From: Daucus carota subsp. sativus
Taxonomy: Eukaryota > Streptophyta > Magnoliopsida > Apiales > Apiaceae
Direction of reading: 5' to 3'
Assembly (NCBI RefSeq): GCF_001625215.2
Contig: NC_030387.2
Coordinates: 25,866,517 to 25,930,516, forward strand
DNA: 64,000 nucleotides
Below are positions 1 through 11,804 of this stretch, piece after piece. Under the pieces are notes generated by a model, which was not told the DNA's origin, did no database searches, and was given only the letters and a program-made list of their open reading frames with translations. A program made the position numbers and the translations under genes. Within the stretch, counting starts at the first letter, position 1. Every line of letters starts with the position of its first letter.

Positions 1-339
1 GTCCTTAAACCAGTCGTATTTATGTTGTTGTTGCACCTTCTGTGACGTTATTAAATCTCGAATTGAAGAGGTTCTCAAATAGCATTCCTCCTGCAACCTC
101 TACTTTCTTTTCGAAATATACGTGGGGCTGGCTAGCTCCACAGAGGCATGTGTGAGCAAAAATTACATATTTAATATATCGACCAACGCTTCAGAATTAA
201 AACAATATAAATCACACAGAATTCTTACAGTTTCAGATATATAATTAATGGCCCCCACATGATACAACCAACTCTTTTGTACTAGGGCAAACAATCCAAA
301 TCACGGACACGCATCTAAACAATTCGTTACAGATCATTA

Positions 340-1875
340 TCAAACCTCGATATTTTTCCCCCTTGGCAAAATAACAGCTTTAAGAGGATTCTTCATGACC
401 ACAGTAAAAGCAAAGGTCTCACTCGGGTCGGGTGGAGCTCCGGGAACCGGCAACCACTTAAATGCATGCACCATCCTAGCCAGCAACATGTAAACATGCA
501 ATGTACCAAGAGAAGCCGCCGGACAGATCCTCCGTCCGGCCCCAAACGGCAGCATCTTCACTCCCCGGTTCCCGGTCACATCGACGTCGACACCATCCCC
601 GTCTAGAAACCTCTCCGGGATGAACTCCCCCGGGTTTTTCCACATATTCGGGTCCTCGGTGACCCATGCAGTGTAGAACTCCACGCTGACATTGGCTGGA
701 ATTGTGTAGCCGCCAAGCTCAGTGTCTTTTATAGCTGTATGAGATAACAAAAAGTGGCTTGGGGGGTGTCGCCGGAATGTTTCTTTGACGATAGCTCCGA
801 GATAGGGCATTTTTTCGACATCGGATTCCGTGACAAGGCCATCTACGCCAACCACACTGACTATTTCTTTGTAGAGCTTTTCTTGAATTTCTTGGTTCAT
901 GACTAAGTGAAGTAAAGCCCACTCCACAGTTGTTGCACTTGTGTCAGTTCCAGCATTGATCACTTCGGAGACTAGGGTTACGAGGGCTTCTTCACTCAAC
1001 CGGCCTCGGTTATTTAGGTCAAGATGAAAAAGTGAGTCAATATAAGCAGCACCAACCGGGCTCACCATTTCACCATTAGGGTTTTCACCTTTTTCCACAA
1101 AAGCCCTTCTGCTTCTCACCAGAGGGACCAGACACTCGAGTTGCTTCCTCCGGAGCTCCTTGGCTTCCTTCAGTTGTCGTCGAAACAGCGGTGTGAGAAC
1201 CGGTAAGAAATCCGGTAGCTTAGGAGTTGTCATCATCATAACATCTTTCAAAACACTCTCAATATTTTTTATCTTCTCTTCGGGTATTTTAGCACCGAAA
1301 CACAAGCAAATCAAAATGCTGCAAACAGTAAGCCGAAGATTGCTCATGACTTCCACAAACCCTACTCTTGAGGCCTCCTCTTGAAGTCTTTTCAAATGAG
1401 TCTCCACCGCCCATTTTCTTATCCACCCACATTCCTTGATTCTCCTAGGGTTTATCAGCTCATTCGAAAAGTTCCTTCTTAGTGTGCGCCACAAAGGACC
1501 ATATTCCGCCGAGTTGATAGCACACTTGCCAACACTAAACAGAAGCCTTATCGGTGAGTCCTCCGGGCGGCTGGCGAAAAGAGGTCCTCTCTGCACAAGT
1601 GCTTCATGGATGAGCTCCGAGCTTGTAACAATAACTAAAGTACGCTGACCCATCTGCATGGTGAAAATCGGTCCATATTTTTTACGATAATCACGTACAA
1701 TATATATAAAGTGACGCTTTTGGAGGAGGACTTGACCTAGGTTGCCTATAAGTGGCCATCCTGGTGGTCCGGGAGGAAGATTTGGCGGCCCACCGCCCTT
1801 CGCCGACCAGTATTTGCACCATAGATAGAGGAAAATGACAGCTGAAGTGAGGAGAAGTGAGTCTAGCAACTCCAT
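340..1875 (-). CDS. CYP77B1: Cytochrome P450, CYP77B1-like
   Basis: Intronless 511-residue P450. Visible landmarks are an N-terminal membrane anchor (about residues 5-18), a proline-rich hinge PPGPPGWP, the I-helix oxygen-binding motif AGTDTS, the K-helix ExxR within KETFRRHPP, and the heme loop PFGAGRRICPA with the heme-ligand Cys at about residue 451. The stretches ALVQRGPLFASRP and SVGKCAINSAEYG match the CYP77B branch as I remember it better than CYP77A. CYP77 enzymes act at the endoplasmic reticulum and oxidise fatty acids; CYP77B1 is known as a fatty-acid epoxygenase, and I infer the same activity here. The start at 1875 (MELLDS) aligns with the family N-terminus. An upstream in-frame ATG at 1941 would add 22 residues ahead of the membrane anchor and is less likely. 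A single exon is normal for the family. No damage is seen. Confidence 0.93.
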   Translation of the reverse strand: MELLDSLLLTSAVIFLYLWCKYWSAKGGGPPNLPPGPPGWPLIGNLGQVLLQKRHFIYIVRDYRKKYGPIFTMQMGQRTLVIVTSSELIHEALVQRGPLFASRPEDSPIRLLFSVGKCAINSAEYGPLWRTLRRNFSNELINPRRIKECGWIRKWAVETHLKRLQEEASRVGFVEVMSNLRLTVCSILICLCFGAKIPEEKIKNIESVLKDVMMMTTPKLPDFLPVLTPLFRRQLKEAKELRRKQLECLVPLVRSRRAFVEKGENPNGEMVSPVGAAYIDSLFHLDLNNRGRLSEEALVTLVSEVINAGTDTSATTVEWALLHLVMNQEIQEKLYKEIVSVVGVDGLVTESDVEKMPYLGAIVKETFRRHPPSHFLLSHTAIKDTELGGYTIPANVSVEFYTAWVTEDPNMWKNPGEFIPERFLDGDGVDVDVTGNRGVKMLPFGAGRRICPAASLGTLHVYMLLARMVHAFKWLPVPGAPPDPSETFAFTVVMKNPLKAVILPRGKNIEV

Positions 1876-3186
1876 GAAGAGAGAAAGAGTTTTGATGTAT
1901 TGAATAGTATAGTTAGTATACAAGGCATGAGGCTTATGCATGGTCTTATAAAGACCTGTCAAGTGCCGTATAATTTGTTTTTTCCCTTTTCAATGTATTG
2001 TTTATCAAAAAATTCGTATGAGACTTGATTATTTATACAGTTTTTTTTATTAAAACAGGGCAGACGATAAGTAAATATATACTGTAGTACTGTAGTACGT
2101 AGCAGTAATCAGCAAGTACAGATCATAATATTGACCTAGCTAGGCTTCATCCCTTTACTACTTTTTCGAAAAAGTATCATAAAGACGCACATTTTCTATA
2201 ACATTTCGTTCTATGTTGAGTAACTATTCAAACGAGAAAGTGAAATGACGTACAAAATCCAAATCAATCTTTAGTCCTTCCCCGGAATAGTGTTTAATAT
2301 ATACCGACTTATTAAAATTAGGTTTCTGACTAAAAAGTATTTTATTAATTAATTGATTATATTCTATTTATTTATCAAATAATGTCTGATAAATCCTGAA
2401 CGGGTGAATCAATCGATTAGCTCCATACCCAATTTTTAGGAAAGTTTTATATTACATTTGTGCAAGAAATAATTGATCACAATGGTCTTTTAGTTGCAGT
2501 GCAAGTTAAGCCATAATAATTTTCATATGATTATGTAAATCTCTTTTAGAGTATACATACAATTTCGCAAAGTAAGACTTTATTTTTTGATGAAAAAACT
2601 TAATTAACAAAGTGTAATTAGAAGCCCCATCAAGATTTCAAGAGAAAAATATGTCACCAATTATAACTAAACTGCGCCATAACTTTTTCTTTACAAATTC
2701 CGATACATGCTTATATATGTAACTTTTCCTCGCAATTTGGAAAACATGCTTATATATGTTTGTAACTGCGTATGGCAAGACGGGTGAAGTAGGGTTTGCA
2801 ATATCTGGTTAGGAATATATGATGAATTAATGAGTTTCAACCACCAGGCTCAGAGTCATGAATATATTGCCTGGTATTTACTTTTGTACGGACGGGTTGG
2901 TATTTATATCTGAATCAGTTTCTAATCCGCGTAGAGTCCTCATTCACTGCGATACCAGCTCAGTTGATACTGAATAGTAGTAAATGAGGATACATTTTAA
3001 TCACATTTATACTTTATACACGAGTCTTTGGTCCCTGCCACATGTCTCTCAACAAAATTTTAAATTACGCGCGTAGGTTTTTTTAAGTTATATATACCTA
3101 TCCTTTCCTAATAATCATTCTATGTGCTGTTCACCGATATACAATTCTATTTATTTAATATTCTATGTATTTTTATCCCATAAGTA
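1876..3186. other. Intergenic, 5' flank of CYP77B
   Basis: AT-rich DNA upstream of the P450 gene. Apart from the TATA box I see no gene and no clear repeat. The far part (about 3110-3186) is partly repeated in inverted form at about 3480-3530, on the other side of the SINE, so the SINE may have landed in an older inverted-repeat element. Confidence 0.5.
2030..2037 (-). promoter_or_regulatory. TATA box of the CYP77B gene
   Basis: TATAAATA on the minus strand, about 155 bases upstream of the P450 start codon. This position is consistent with a 5' UTR of roughly 120 bases. Confidence 0.5.
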
Positions 3187-3405
3187 TTTTTTTTTTTTTT
3201 TAAACGTAGGAATCCGCAGCCGCTACCCTTCGGGTGCGCACTGGGTAAACCCACGAGCTCACGCAATAGCCTGCAAACTACGTGAACCAAGGTAAACCGC
3301 ACCTAAGCGCGACAGGCCGGCTCTGATCCAGGAGGCATAATCACAAATTCTGCTCCCTTCGGGAGTCGAACCTGTGACCAAGAGGATACATGTCCTCTCT
3401 TTTTA
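3187..3405 (-). mobile_element. tRNA-derived SINE-like retroposon
   Basis: A GC-richer block in AT-rich DNA. It begins on the plus strand with 15 T, which is a 3' poly(A) tail on the minus strand. Near its other end, at 3361-3371, it carries a box-B-like pol III promoter element (GGTTCGACTCC on the minus strand). Box B, a GC-rich body and a poly(A) tail are the hallmarks of a tRNA-derived SINE. No box A is evident, so the copy is probably truncated at its 5' end. The 5' border is approximate. Confidence 0.55.
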
Positions 3406-3869
3406 TTGTTCACCAATATACAATTTATTTGGAAGACACATTTTTCTTTGAACTGATAATTTTTATTTTACTTCGTGAACAATAAATAGAATGCTTATGA
3501 GATAAAAATACATATGTTAAATAACTCAAACAGGCCAACATATTATAATGTTATAAAATTTGATATCAATATTTATTTTGTAAACCATTATGTTTGGTGA
3601 AATATCTTCAGAATTTTTTTCAAACTAAACATTTCTATTTTCTTCTTCTTCTTTTTTCCGAAAAGATCCGAACCTAGCAGATATATCATATATGCCGTTG
3701 GCTGAACTTTCGTTTTCCCCCGAGTGACTAAACCAAGATTACCGAGAAACAATCAAAACACTTTCTTAGTCGAAACTATAACTAGAAAGGTTTAAGAACA
3801 ATGAAGTAGCCAGAGTGAAGTCTTGTCTCGGCAGTTGAGACTTGACTTTTGAGAGCATTTACATATATA

Positions 3870-4179
3870 CTCCCTCCGTCCCAATGAATTGTATACAATA
3901 TTCTTTTTGGGACGTTCCATCAATTGTATACATTCCAAAAATAGTAAACTTTTATAATATAAAACATCATTACATCAACTACTTTATTCCATTATCTCCA
4001 TTCTATAATAATATAAAACTATTACACCCACTACTTTCTTCCACTATCTCAAATTTATTATTAAATATAAATGGGTCCCGCCATTATACCACTTTTCATC
4101 CAACTTTACTCATTTCTTACCCAATTTCTTGATGTCCGTGTCCCAGCCATTTGTATACAAATGACTGGGACGGAGGGAG
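3870..4179. mobile_element. Stowaway-like MITE
   Basis: A 310-bp element with terminal inverted repeats starting CTCCCTCCGTCCCA, flanked on both sides by the dinucleotide TA (3868-3869 and 4180-4181). TA target duplication and these ends are typical of Stowaway (Tc1/mariner-derived) MITEs. It has no coding capacity. Confidence 0.85.
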
Positions 4180-4867
4180 TAAAAGGTTATTGAGGTCACT
4201 CAAATACTCAATGCATGGTTGTTTGGTTGGATATATCCTCTTTAATGAGGACGGTAGGTATATATATTTTCATGCAATCAGATTTACTAACATTCTTCAA
4301 CACCACAAAATTTAGTAAAGTTAATTACGTAGTATATTTTTCTCTTAGAATAATCATCCTTTTTAAAGTTAATATTTGCTTTTCGTTTCAAAAAATATTT
4401 TACTCTATTTCATGTCATATTTGGAAATACTATAATGTTTCTATCAACTTGTTTATTGTTTTATTGAATTTTATTATTTATTCAGTCATGTGCTTTTCTT
4501 AGTGCAGTAAAAAGCAAATATATATAAAGAAGTGTCACAATTATAGAAATATAGGCAGGTTAATAATTATTTCAATTGTATACGATCGAAATGAAAAGTG
4601 ATCGCACAAAAAATAACTGATTTTTATATAATGAATAATTAAATAATTATTTAATAATTTAATTACATTTATTTGTTAGACATCTAAAATAATTGAAAAT
4701 TAAAAAATTTAAATTTTTCTAAACTATAAGCAATTAAACAATTGCTTAATAACGACCTCTCATCGACTAATTAAGTAATAACAATTCAGTTTTACCAACA
4801 AAACCCGCTATAATTAGAGTGCAGTTAAGAGCGGAGGTTCAAGGTTTCCTACCATATGCATGATTTT

Positions 4868-5480
4868 TTTTAAAAAAAAGAAATTAATTCAATAATGAAA
4901 AACCATACGGCATCTATAAGAACAGTCGAGTCAAACAAACATAAAACAGATCATATCGCTGATTAATCTAGTTTTTATAAGAACACAGTCAAGCGATTTG
5001 TTGAAATTGATATATACAAATGCAGCTTTCATCAAAACTTCATCAAAATCCGTTTGAGCTATCGATCGTAACTGCAATCCCATATAAATCTTTATCAGTG
5101 AACCACTCTCTTGAAAATCTGGCAGATCTAATGTCTTGAATATCGAATCACACCAAAACACACCAAAAAGCACACCAAGTTCTCACAAGGAGAGAATAAA
5201 CAAAACCCAAATAAATTGGGAACAAAACTCACTCAAAAAAGATTTTATCAAACAAAGATACAACCTTGAAAGATAAAGGAGGAATATTATTAAAAAACAA
5301 GAACAAAACAAAGAAAATAACTGATTTAGGGCTTTCCACCGGTGAAGACCGATGGAAGCCCCTCACGACCGCTAGGGAAAATGAAGAAACTTGAGAGGAT
5401 TTTTTTAGGGTTTTAAGGATTAAAAACAACTCTAATTTATATGGAATTTAGTTTAAAAATGGTTAATAAATAAAAAAACA
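4868..5480 (-). mobile_element. Possible LINE-derived non-autonomous element
   Basis: Read on the minus strand, this block starts like a plant leader, with CCCTAAA-type motifs and short open frames. It ends with a GTATGGTTTTTCATTATTG-type stretch followed by T- and A-rich tracts, resembling 3' ends of plant LINEs as I remember them. No reverse transcriptase is present. The borders and the assignment are inference only. Confidence 0.3.
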
Positions 5481-6890
5481 AAGAAATTTATGATTTTTCG
5501 CAAAAATCACACTTCAACCATACCATCTCATTGTCTATCGTTATAGTCATTCTATTGATATGTCGGTTAAGAATTCCTAATATATGTATGTCACGATTAG
5601 GACTAAAAGATAATGTTATTCAGCTTTTTTTTTTTATATTAATTTTTTCCCACATAGTTCGTTAGGTTCAATTAGTCAAATTAATTTATGTTAGGTTCAA
5701 TTAGTCACATTGATTTTTGAACTATTAATATAATTTACTTTAATTTACAGACCCACATGTTGGTAATAAACTTTGAAGTTTCTTATCCGCGTAAAGTAGT
5801 TGGTCTCACTGCTAGTAGCTAGATACTAAATGAGAATACTCAACATTTCGCATCTTTTTTATTATTAATTGACCAAAAGCAAAATAAGGTTACGACAACA
5901 TCAGTCTTCAAGTTATTCACAGAACTTCTGAGATAAAGTATGTGAATTAACTTGGTTATTTTTGCTTTATGATCTGTACAGCGCGCATTAAACTGCCCTC
6001 AGCTTTAGAAATATACGACCATTTAAGGCAAACTTAAAAAATATATGACTTCTTATTTAAAAGTAAAGATATGCACTAGAAGTGAGAAGTAAATAAGTTA
6101 ATAAAGTGTTTGAAAAAAAAAACAGAAGTTGTGAGAGAAAAGTTAGCATTCTCAACTTCTCAGAATGCTTAGAATTATTTACACAAACGGGTTAAGAAAT
6201 CAGAAACTAGAAGCAACTTCTGCTTCCATGAAACAAACGGGAGCACAATTACTCACATAAGCTTTATATATTTGCTAGCTCTTTTAGCTTTAAAAACAAG
6301 TAAATGCAATAATTCGAGGTGATGCAGGATGAATCACATGAATCTATTTCAAGGAGTCATGATGTTTTAGCTTTATAAAGACCTGCTGCATTTATGTACT
6401 AGCAATGTTGGTAAATGTTTTTATTACCGGAGTCTGGTGAGTCACCAACCAAGGAGTAAATTATCGACTGTAAGAAGAAAGTCGCATTTACATATTTACC
6501 AGAGCTAGGTTATGTAATTAGGGTTTGCATGTGGGGCCGAATGGAAGTTGGGATCGATAGCTAGGTCATTGCATTGCTTATGACATGACAAGCACAGTTG
6601 GAGCTAGCACCGGTTAGTTTCTGACAGACCAGCTGGTTCTTCACTTACAAGTGGGGGGGAGATGCATAAATGCCAGTGAAACCAGAAAATGACACCACAA
6701 GGATACTTTGATTCGAAATTTTTTAGCTCCCTTGAAATTTAGTTAAGCATTGCTCTAGAAGAACTATTCCATCATGCAAATTCTTGTTGAGTTGTGTATT
6801 TTGGTATGTTTTGTAGTCTGTTGAGAAGGCATCCATTTCTGTGAGGATGCATTGATTAATTGTCTTACAATGCTTACATCGACCACGTTT

Positions 6891-7186
6891 AGGTCTGTTT
6901 GAGAGTATTGTTAAAAACTATTGTGTTCTTGAAAAAAATATTGTTGTAGATATTAGATAATTGTTTGGTCATTTTTTGATATTTGCATATTTTGAGTTAT
7001 GATAAAAAAAAATTAAAAATTGATGAGGTTTGATAGTAAAATCTATGTCACATTCTCGCAAAAGTAGAAAAACAGCTTTTTCCAAAAACATGAAAGGAGT
7101 TTTGAGCTAAAAGTTGCTATTTTTCACGTGTTTTTTAAGCAAAATGCTGTGGTTTCTGCTTGCAACAACAATGCTAAACGGAGCCT
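6891..7186. mobile_element. Possible hAT-type MITE
   Basis: The left end AGGTCTGTTTGAGAGTATTG and the right end (reverse complement AGGCTCCGTTTAGCATTG) form an imperfect inverted repeat about 300 bp apart, a pattern common in plant MITEs. No clear target duplication was found. Confidence 0.35.
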
Positions 7187-7836
7187 TAATTGCTCACCGC
7201 AGAGCTGTAGTTAATTGCTCACCGCAAAGCTGTAGAATATATTGAAGTGAGGATGAATGCTATATCATCTACTTGATAGTTAATATTGGGTATGAAGATT
7301 GTAGTTACATGACCACAAGTGCCTAAATGTATGGTTAACACTACTCCTAGATATATATCCTATTGAAACCATTTTAATAAACTTGGCAAAAGGAACTGAC
7401 GCCCAGGATTGGAGATGCTCTTAAAGCAGTCCTAGTTTAAGAAACGCGTAAAAAATAGAAAAAGGGACAGACATAAACAGGGTCTTGTATATTCAAGAAG
7501 CCATTAGTATTCTTATAGTAAGTGCTATTGTAAATCAACACTGGTATAACAAGTTGAATTAAGCCGAAATGGAGGAGGATACGCTGCTTCTTGTGGAGTT
7601 AACTCCTGCCTTAATAGTTAGTTCTTGATAAGAGGATCTCAGCAAAACAATAGTAGTTGTCGCCAAGGGGCTAAGTGCTCAGTTGTTGCAGATATGCATA
7701 GAATTACCGCTAAAAGTACAAGAAACATCACAGGACTACTGAGTTTTGAAACCTTGTACAGTTGACTGTATTTAGCTTAAATTATACAAGGTTTTTTATA
7801 CTGTTGTTGATGATGATCTTATGCATTAGGTTGTGG

Positions 7837-10800
7837 CTATAACGAAGTTTCAGCATCTTGTGTCCCAAATTCCATAGCAGCTAGTTCATCATCCGACATG
7901 CTAACTTTGTCATTGTTTTTGAAACTTTCACAAAGAAGGTACTCCAAAGCAATGGCAATATCAGCAATCACAGGCCTGGTGTTCGCTTCTTCTTGGAGAC
8001 ACATAGCTGCCATAGCTAGAGCCTGGTAAAGAGCCTTTACTGGATATTTATCACTAAGCAGGGGATCAGCAATTAATCTGAACTTCTTTTTGTCCTTAAA
8101 TATTGGATGTGCCTGCAAATCCACACAATAAAATTAAAATATGCGAGAATTTCGACAAATATAATTAGAACCTAAAGGAAACAACATTAATTTCATGGCC
8201 CAGAGGTTTTAAATATTATCCCTACCCAAGTAACTAAATTTTGCTCCTCTTTTGGCCTTGTGGTATCAATAGCCCTTCGTCCTGATATAATTTCTAGCAA
8301 CAGGACTCCAAAGCTATAGACATCTGACTTAGGCGTGGGCTCACCCGTTTCTGAATACTCTGGTGCACAATGGCCATAAGTTTGCATCATCGTCATAGGC
8401 ACATGATCTTTTTCACCAGAAAGACCAAACCTAGAAGATCCAAAATCTACGAGCTTAGCATTGAATTCACTGTCTAATAAAATGTGTGATGCTTTGAAAT
8501 TGCTATACACAATCGGAGTGTTGGCATTATCATGTAAATACTCTAGTCCTTGAGCTGCTCCATGAGCTATTTTTATTCTAGTGTACCAATCAAGAGGATG
8601 CTTTTTCCCAGAAACCTCTGAAAACAGAACAACCAACAAAATCAGACCTTGTTAAAAACCTGACAAATTCAGAAACATTGGCAAGTGAAAATGCCACTAA
8701 GGCTAGAAATCTCAGCCACCTCTAAAGGATATATCTACAGGTCTACAATGTGAGGAATTTCTTTTCTTGTGAAGTAATGAGTCTATATCAGAAAAATATA
8801 TCCATATGACTATATTTTTCACTTGTATGTGATAACTTCATGGAATCGGCATCTTTAACACATTATAAACTTACCAAAAAGGTGATCTTCCAATGATCCA
8901 TTAGATAAATATTCATAAACCAACATTTTTTGATGGCCATCTGCACAATAACCAATAAGATTGACAAGGTTGGGATGCTGAACATGACTTAGTGCCGCAA
9001 TTTCTTCTAAAAACTCTTCAGTTCCTTGCACTGCATTCTGATCAAGTTGTTTTATCGCCACGATCTGAAGGAAATAAAACACAAGATTGAAACCACATTA
9101 CAACTTAAAATACACAAGGCGAATGCAGAGTAAGAGAACAGTGAGAGACCTGATTATTGTGCTTGAGCTGTCCTTTGTACACCCTCCCGAATCCTCCTTT
9201 GCCTACAAGCTTTTGAGGATGAAAATTTTTTGTTGCTGCAGCAAGTTCTCCGAATGTGAAAACCTGAGTAGTAATATCTTCATCATCACGCTTACGAGTG
9301 CTACCATTCATTGTTTTCTGTCTATTAAAACCTGACAATTTCAAATTATGCATCGTTAACATATAAATAACAGACTTGATTCATGCCTATTTTTGATGAT
9401 TATCAAAGAGAAAATATAATAATGCATAAATGTTCAGATAACTAACTATGAAATACTTGATTGTCCTGAAACTATGGGGAAGACAAATACGGGTTTTAGG
9501 ACATTGCTGTCATAGACATCAAGATCAGCTTTTTGCTGAAAAACAGGTGAAAAATTATTTGGTAGATCTAAAAACAGCTTTACTCGAAAGTAGCTTTTAG
9601 CTCAAAAGCTGCTTTTAACTCAAAAACTGTATTTTAGGAAAAGCAGGTACCCCATAATTCCAAATAGCCGGTACTTGACATCCATGCAGAAAATGTGTAT
9701 TCACAATCATGAATGTTCTGTACAAACTGTATAAACACTATGAAAAAAATAGGGAAAATAGATTTTTTTGCCACTCAACTTATAGTGTTTTTAGAAACTT
9801 ACCATCCAACTAATTTTTTTATTCTTTTAGTCACTAATGTTAGGTTTGGTTTTGTTTTTAGCCACCAGCTTAGGTTTGGATTTGATTACTAGCACTATGA
9901 TAATTTTTTGTATCATCATTTATACATAGTGATAGTATCTAATATTTTGATGATGTGTCGTATGTTTATATCCTTATATATAGCAATAGTAATATAAAAT
10001 GAGCCGATGAAAAATTAAAATCAGGAATAATAGTAATTAGATTCTAAAAATTCAATAAATCATAAATATGAAATCAATAACTTCAAACAATTTACCCTCT
10101 CTCATAAGATAAAGTGTAATTGAGTGATATGACGCATCATCTTTCGCTATTAAACTTTCAATGGACTAGCTCAGTCTAAGATCTTTCTTAAATTTATCTT
10201 CAAAAATTTTAATAACTTTATCTTATTACAATTTTCGAGATAAATAAATAGAGAGGAAAACTTAATTTTCGATGATTGTCCTCTATATATAATGCATCAT
10301 TTTATATTATTATTACTCCCTCCGTCCCTCTCATTAGTTTATAAATTTTCTCTAGTGCTTAGCATGTATTTAAGATTCTTATAAAACATAGTTTTTTGTG
10401 TGTGTAAAAATTCAAACGTTGAATTTTCATTCGGAAGAAAAAAAAAAGTTATATATGGAACTACATCCTTTAAAGGCCATATAATGCGTGTAAAATTCTT
10501 ATCATCCAAAGTAAGCGACTTGAAGACATAAAAAGTACTACATATAAAAATACAAACATATATCAAATCATCAAAATATTACCGACTACCACTATATTTT
10601 AATAATGATACACACAAAATGTAATGCTAATAATCAAATTTGAACCTAACTTCAGTGACAAAAAAAAGAGCTAAATCTAACACTAGTGAGTAATATAAAA
10701 AAAATAATAGTTCAGTGGTTAGTTTCTAAAAACGCAATAAGTTTAGTGACAAAAAAATTATCATAATGCTGGTAATCAAATCCAAACGTAAGTGGTGGCT

Positions 10801-11804
10801 AAAAATAAAACCAAACCTAACATAAGTGACTAAAAGAATAAAAAAATTAGTTGGGTGGTAAGTTTCTAAAAACACTATAAGTTGAGTGGCAAAAAAATCT
10901 ATTTTCCCAAAAAAATAAAAAAAGAAATGTGAAGATAGTAGAAATCTGTAGCTTCTGGGATTCAAACAAACATTATGAATAGGTACTTAAACTGTACACA
11001 AACATTATATTTAGTACTCCCTCCGTCCCTTTTTATCTGTCCATTTTGGAAAAAAAAACGCATACCAAGGAATAATTGATTGTATAAATTTTTTCATTAA
11101 ATACCTCTAATTAATATCTTGAAGATGGTGGAATACCCCTACTTTATGTCTTGAAAACATGAATTCAACCAAGTTTTAAATAAGTCAAGTCTTGAAAATT
11201 GAAATTATGAAGATATATTTGAAAAATTATCATTAAGTTAGTTTTGAAAGTATAAATGGACAGATAAATAGGGACAAATTTTTACTTCCAAAGTGGACAG
11301 ATAAATAGGGACGGAGGGAGTAGCTATTAAGATAATAAATTATCAGATAAAGACCCCGTAGTTTATAGATACCGATAACTTAGCATGGTATTAATTACTA
11401 CCATAATGACGGCCTAACATGTACTAACCCCAATTCATGAAAATATATCACTATAAAATCAAAGGAAGTATGACGGCCTAACAGGTACTAACCCCATTCA
11501 CGAAAATCTAATCGGAATAAATGAAACTGAACTTGCAAATGACAAGTGCATGCATCATATTTTCTGCCTTGAAGCAAGAAAGTCTTTTAAGAATTCTGGC
11601 AAATACATTATACCAAACAAAGATGAAACTGTAGCAAATCTTGCGATATCTTGAAAAAAAGAAGAAAAAAGAATGTAAATTTAGCAAACCTGTTTTCATG
11701 GATACACTTCGGACGATGGAAGACAATGCATCTCCATGATTATATTTCCAGGAGTTCTGGCCTTCGTGGACAGAACTCCTTGACCTCAGAGATACTTTCT
11801 TCAT
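7837..11804 (-). CDS. RLCK-VII (PBS1-like) kinase, probable pseudokinase
   Basis: Five exons: 11690-11804, 9150-9331, 8875-9064, 8226-8617 and 7837-8112. Together they give 1155 nt and 384 residues, with phases matching at every junction. The kinase domain spans about residues 75-345, with glycine loop [15 protein letters not shown] Lys104, an intact DFG (220-222) and CAPEY. The sequence is closest, from memory, to the PBL22/23/24-like cytoplasmic kinases that relay immune-receptor signals at the plasma membrane. Two changes stand out. The catalytic-loop YRD is YSN (200-202), removing the catalytic Asp, and the Asn of the same loop is His207. The usual GTYGY is QTYGH. I infer little or no phosphotransfer, so a scaffold or decoy role is possible. 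The predicted start MKKVSL lacks the N-terminal Gly or Cys lipidation sites common in the group, so another 5' exon may exist. The first intron (2.36 kb) carries two transposons. Confidence 0.82.
9752..10908. mobile_element. Mutator-like element, non-autonomous, kinase intron 1
   Basis: A 1157-bp element with nearly identical terminal inverted repeats of about 158 bp (9752-9910 and 10751-10908), beginning GGGAAAATAGATTTTTTTGC. A perfect 9-bp direct repeat AAAAAAATA flanks it (9743-9751 and 10909-10917). Long TIRs plus a 9-bp duplication define Mutator-like elements. A second, diverged copy of the TIR unit lies just inside the right end (about 10649-10750). No transposase is encoded. Confidence 0.82.
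10316..10440. mobile_element. Stowaway-like MITE fragment inside the MULE
   Basis: It begins CTCCCTCCGTCCC after a TA dinucleotide. Its next roughly 85 bases resemble the reverse complement of the right end of the element at 62822-63046, including ATAAAACATAGTTTT. I did not find the opposite end, so this is a partial or badly decayed copy nested in the Mutator-like element. Confidence 0.5.
11017..11320. mobile_element. Stowaway-like MITE in kinase intron 1
   Basis: A 304-bp element with TA on both sides (11015-11016 and 11321-11322). The terminal inverted repeats are about 30 bp, starting CTCCCTCCGTCCC and continuing with TTTATCTGTCCA at both ends. It is non-coding. Confidence 0.88.

Larger units (their letters stand above)
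4182..7836. other. Intergenic between CYP77B and the kinase gene
   Basis: No gene recognised. The region holds a probable LINE-derived piece (about 4868-5480) and a possible MITE (6891-7186). It also holds a short direct repeat around GTTAGGTTCAATTAGTCA (about 5662-5720) and a roughly 25-bp tandem repeat built on AATTGCTCACCGCA (about 7188-7235). The last few hundred bases are the 3' flank of the kinase gene. Confidence 0.5.

Noticed and set aside
1873..1941. Longer CYP77B start at the upstream ATG
   Set aside because: It would place 22 extra residues before the membrane anchor; the downstream Met aligns with the family N-terminus.
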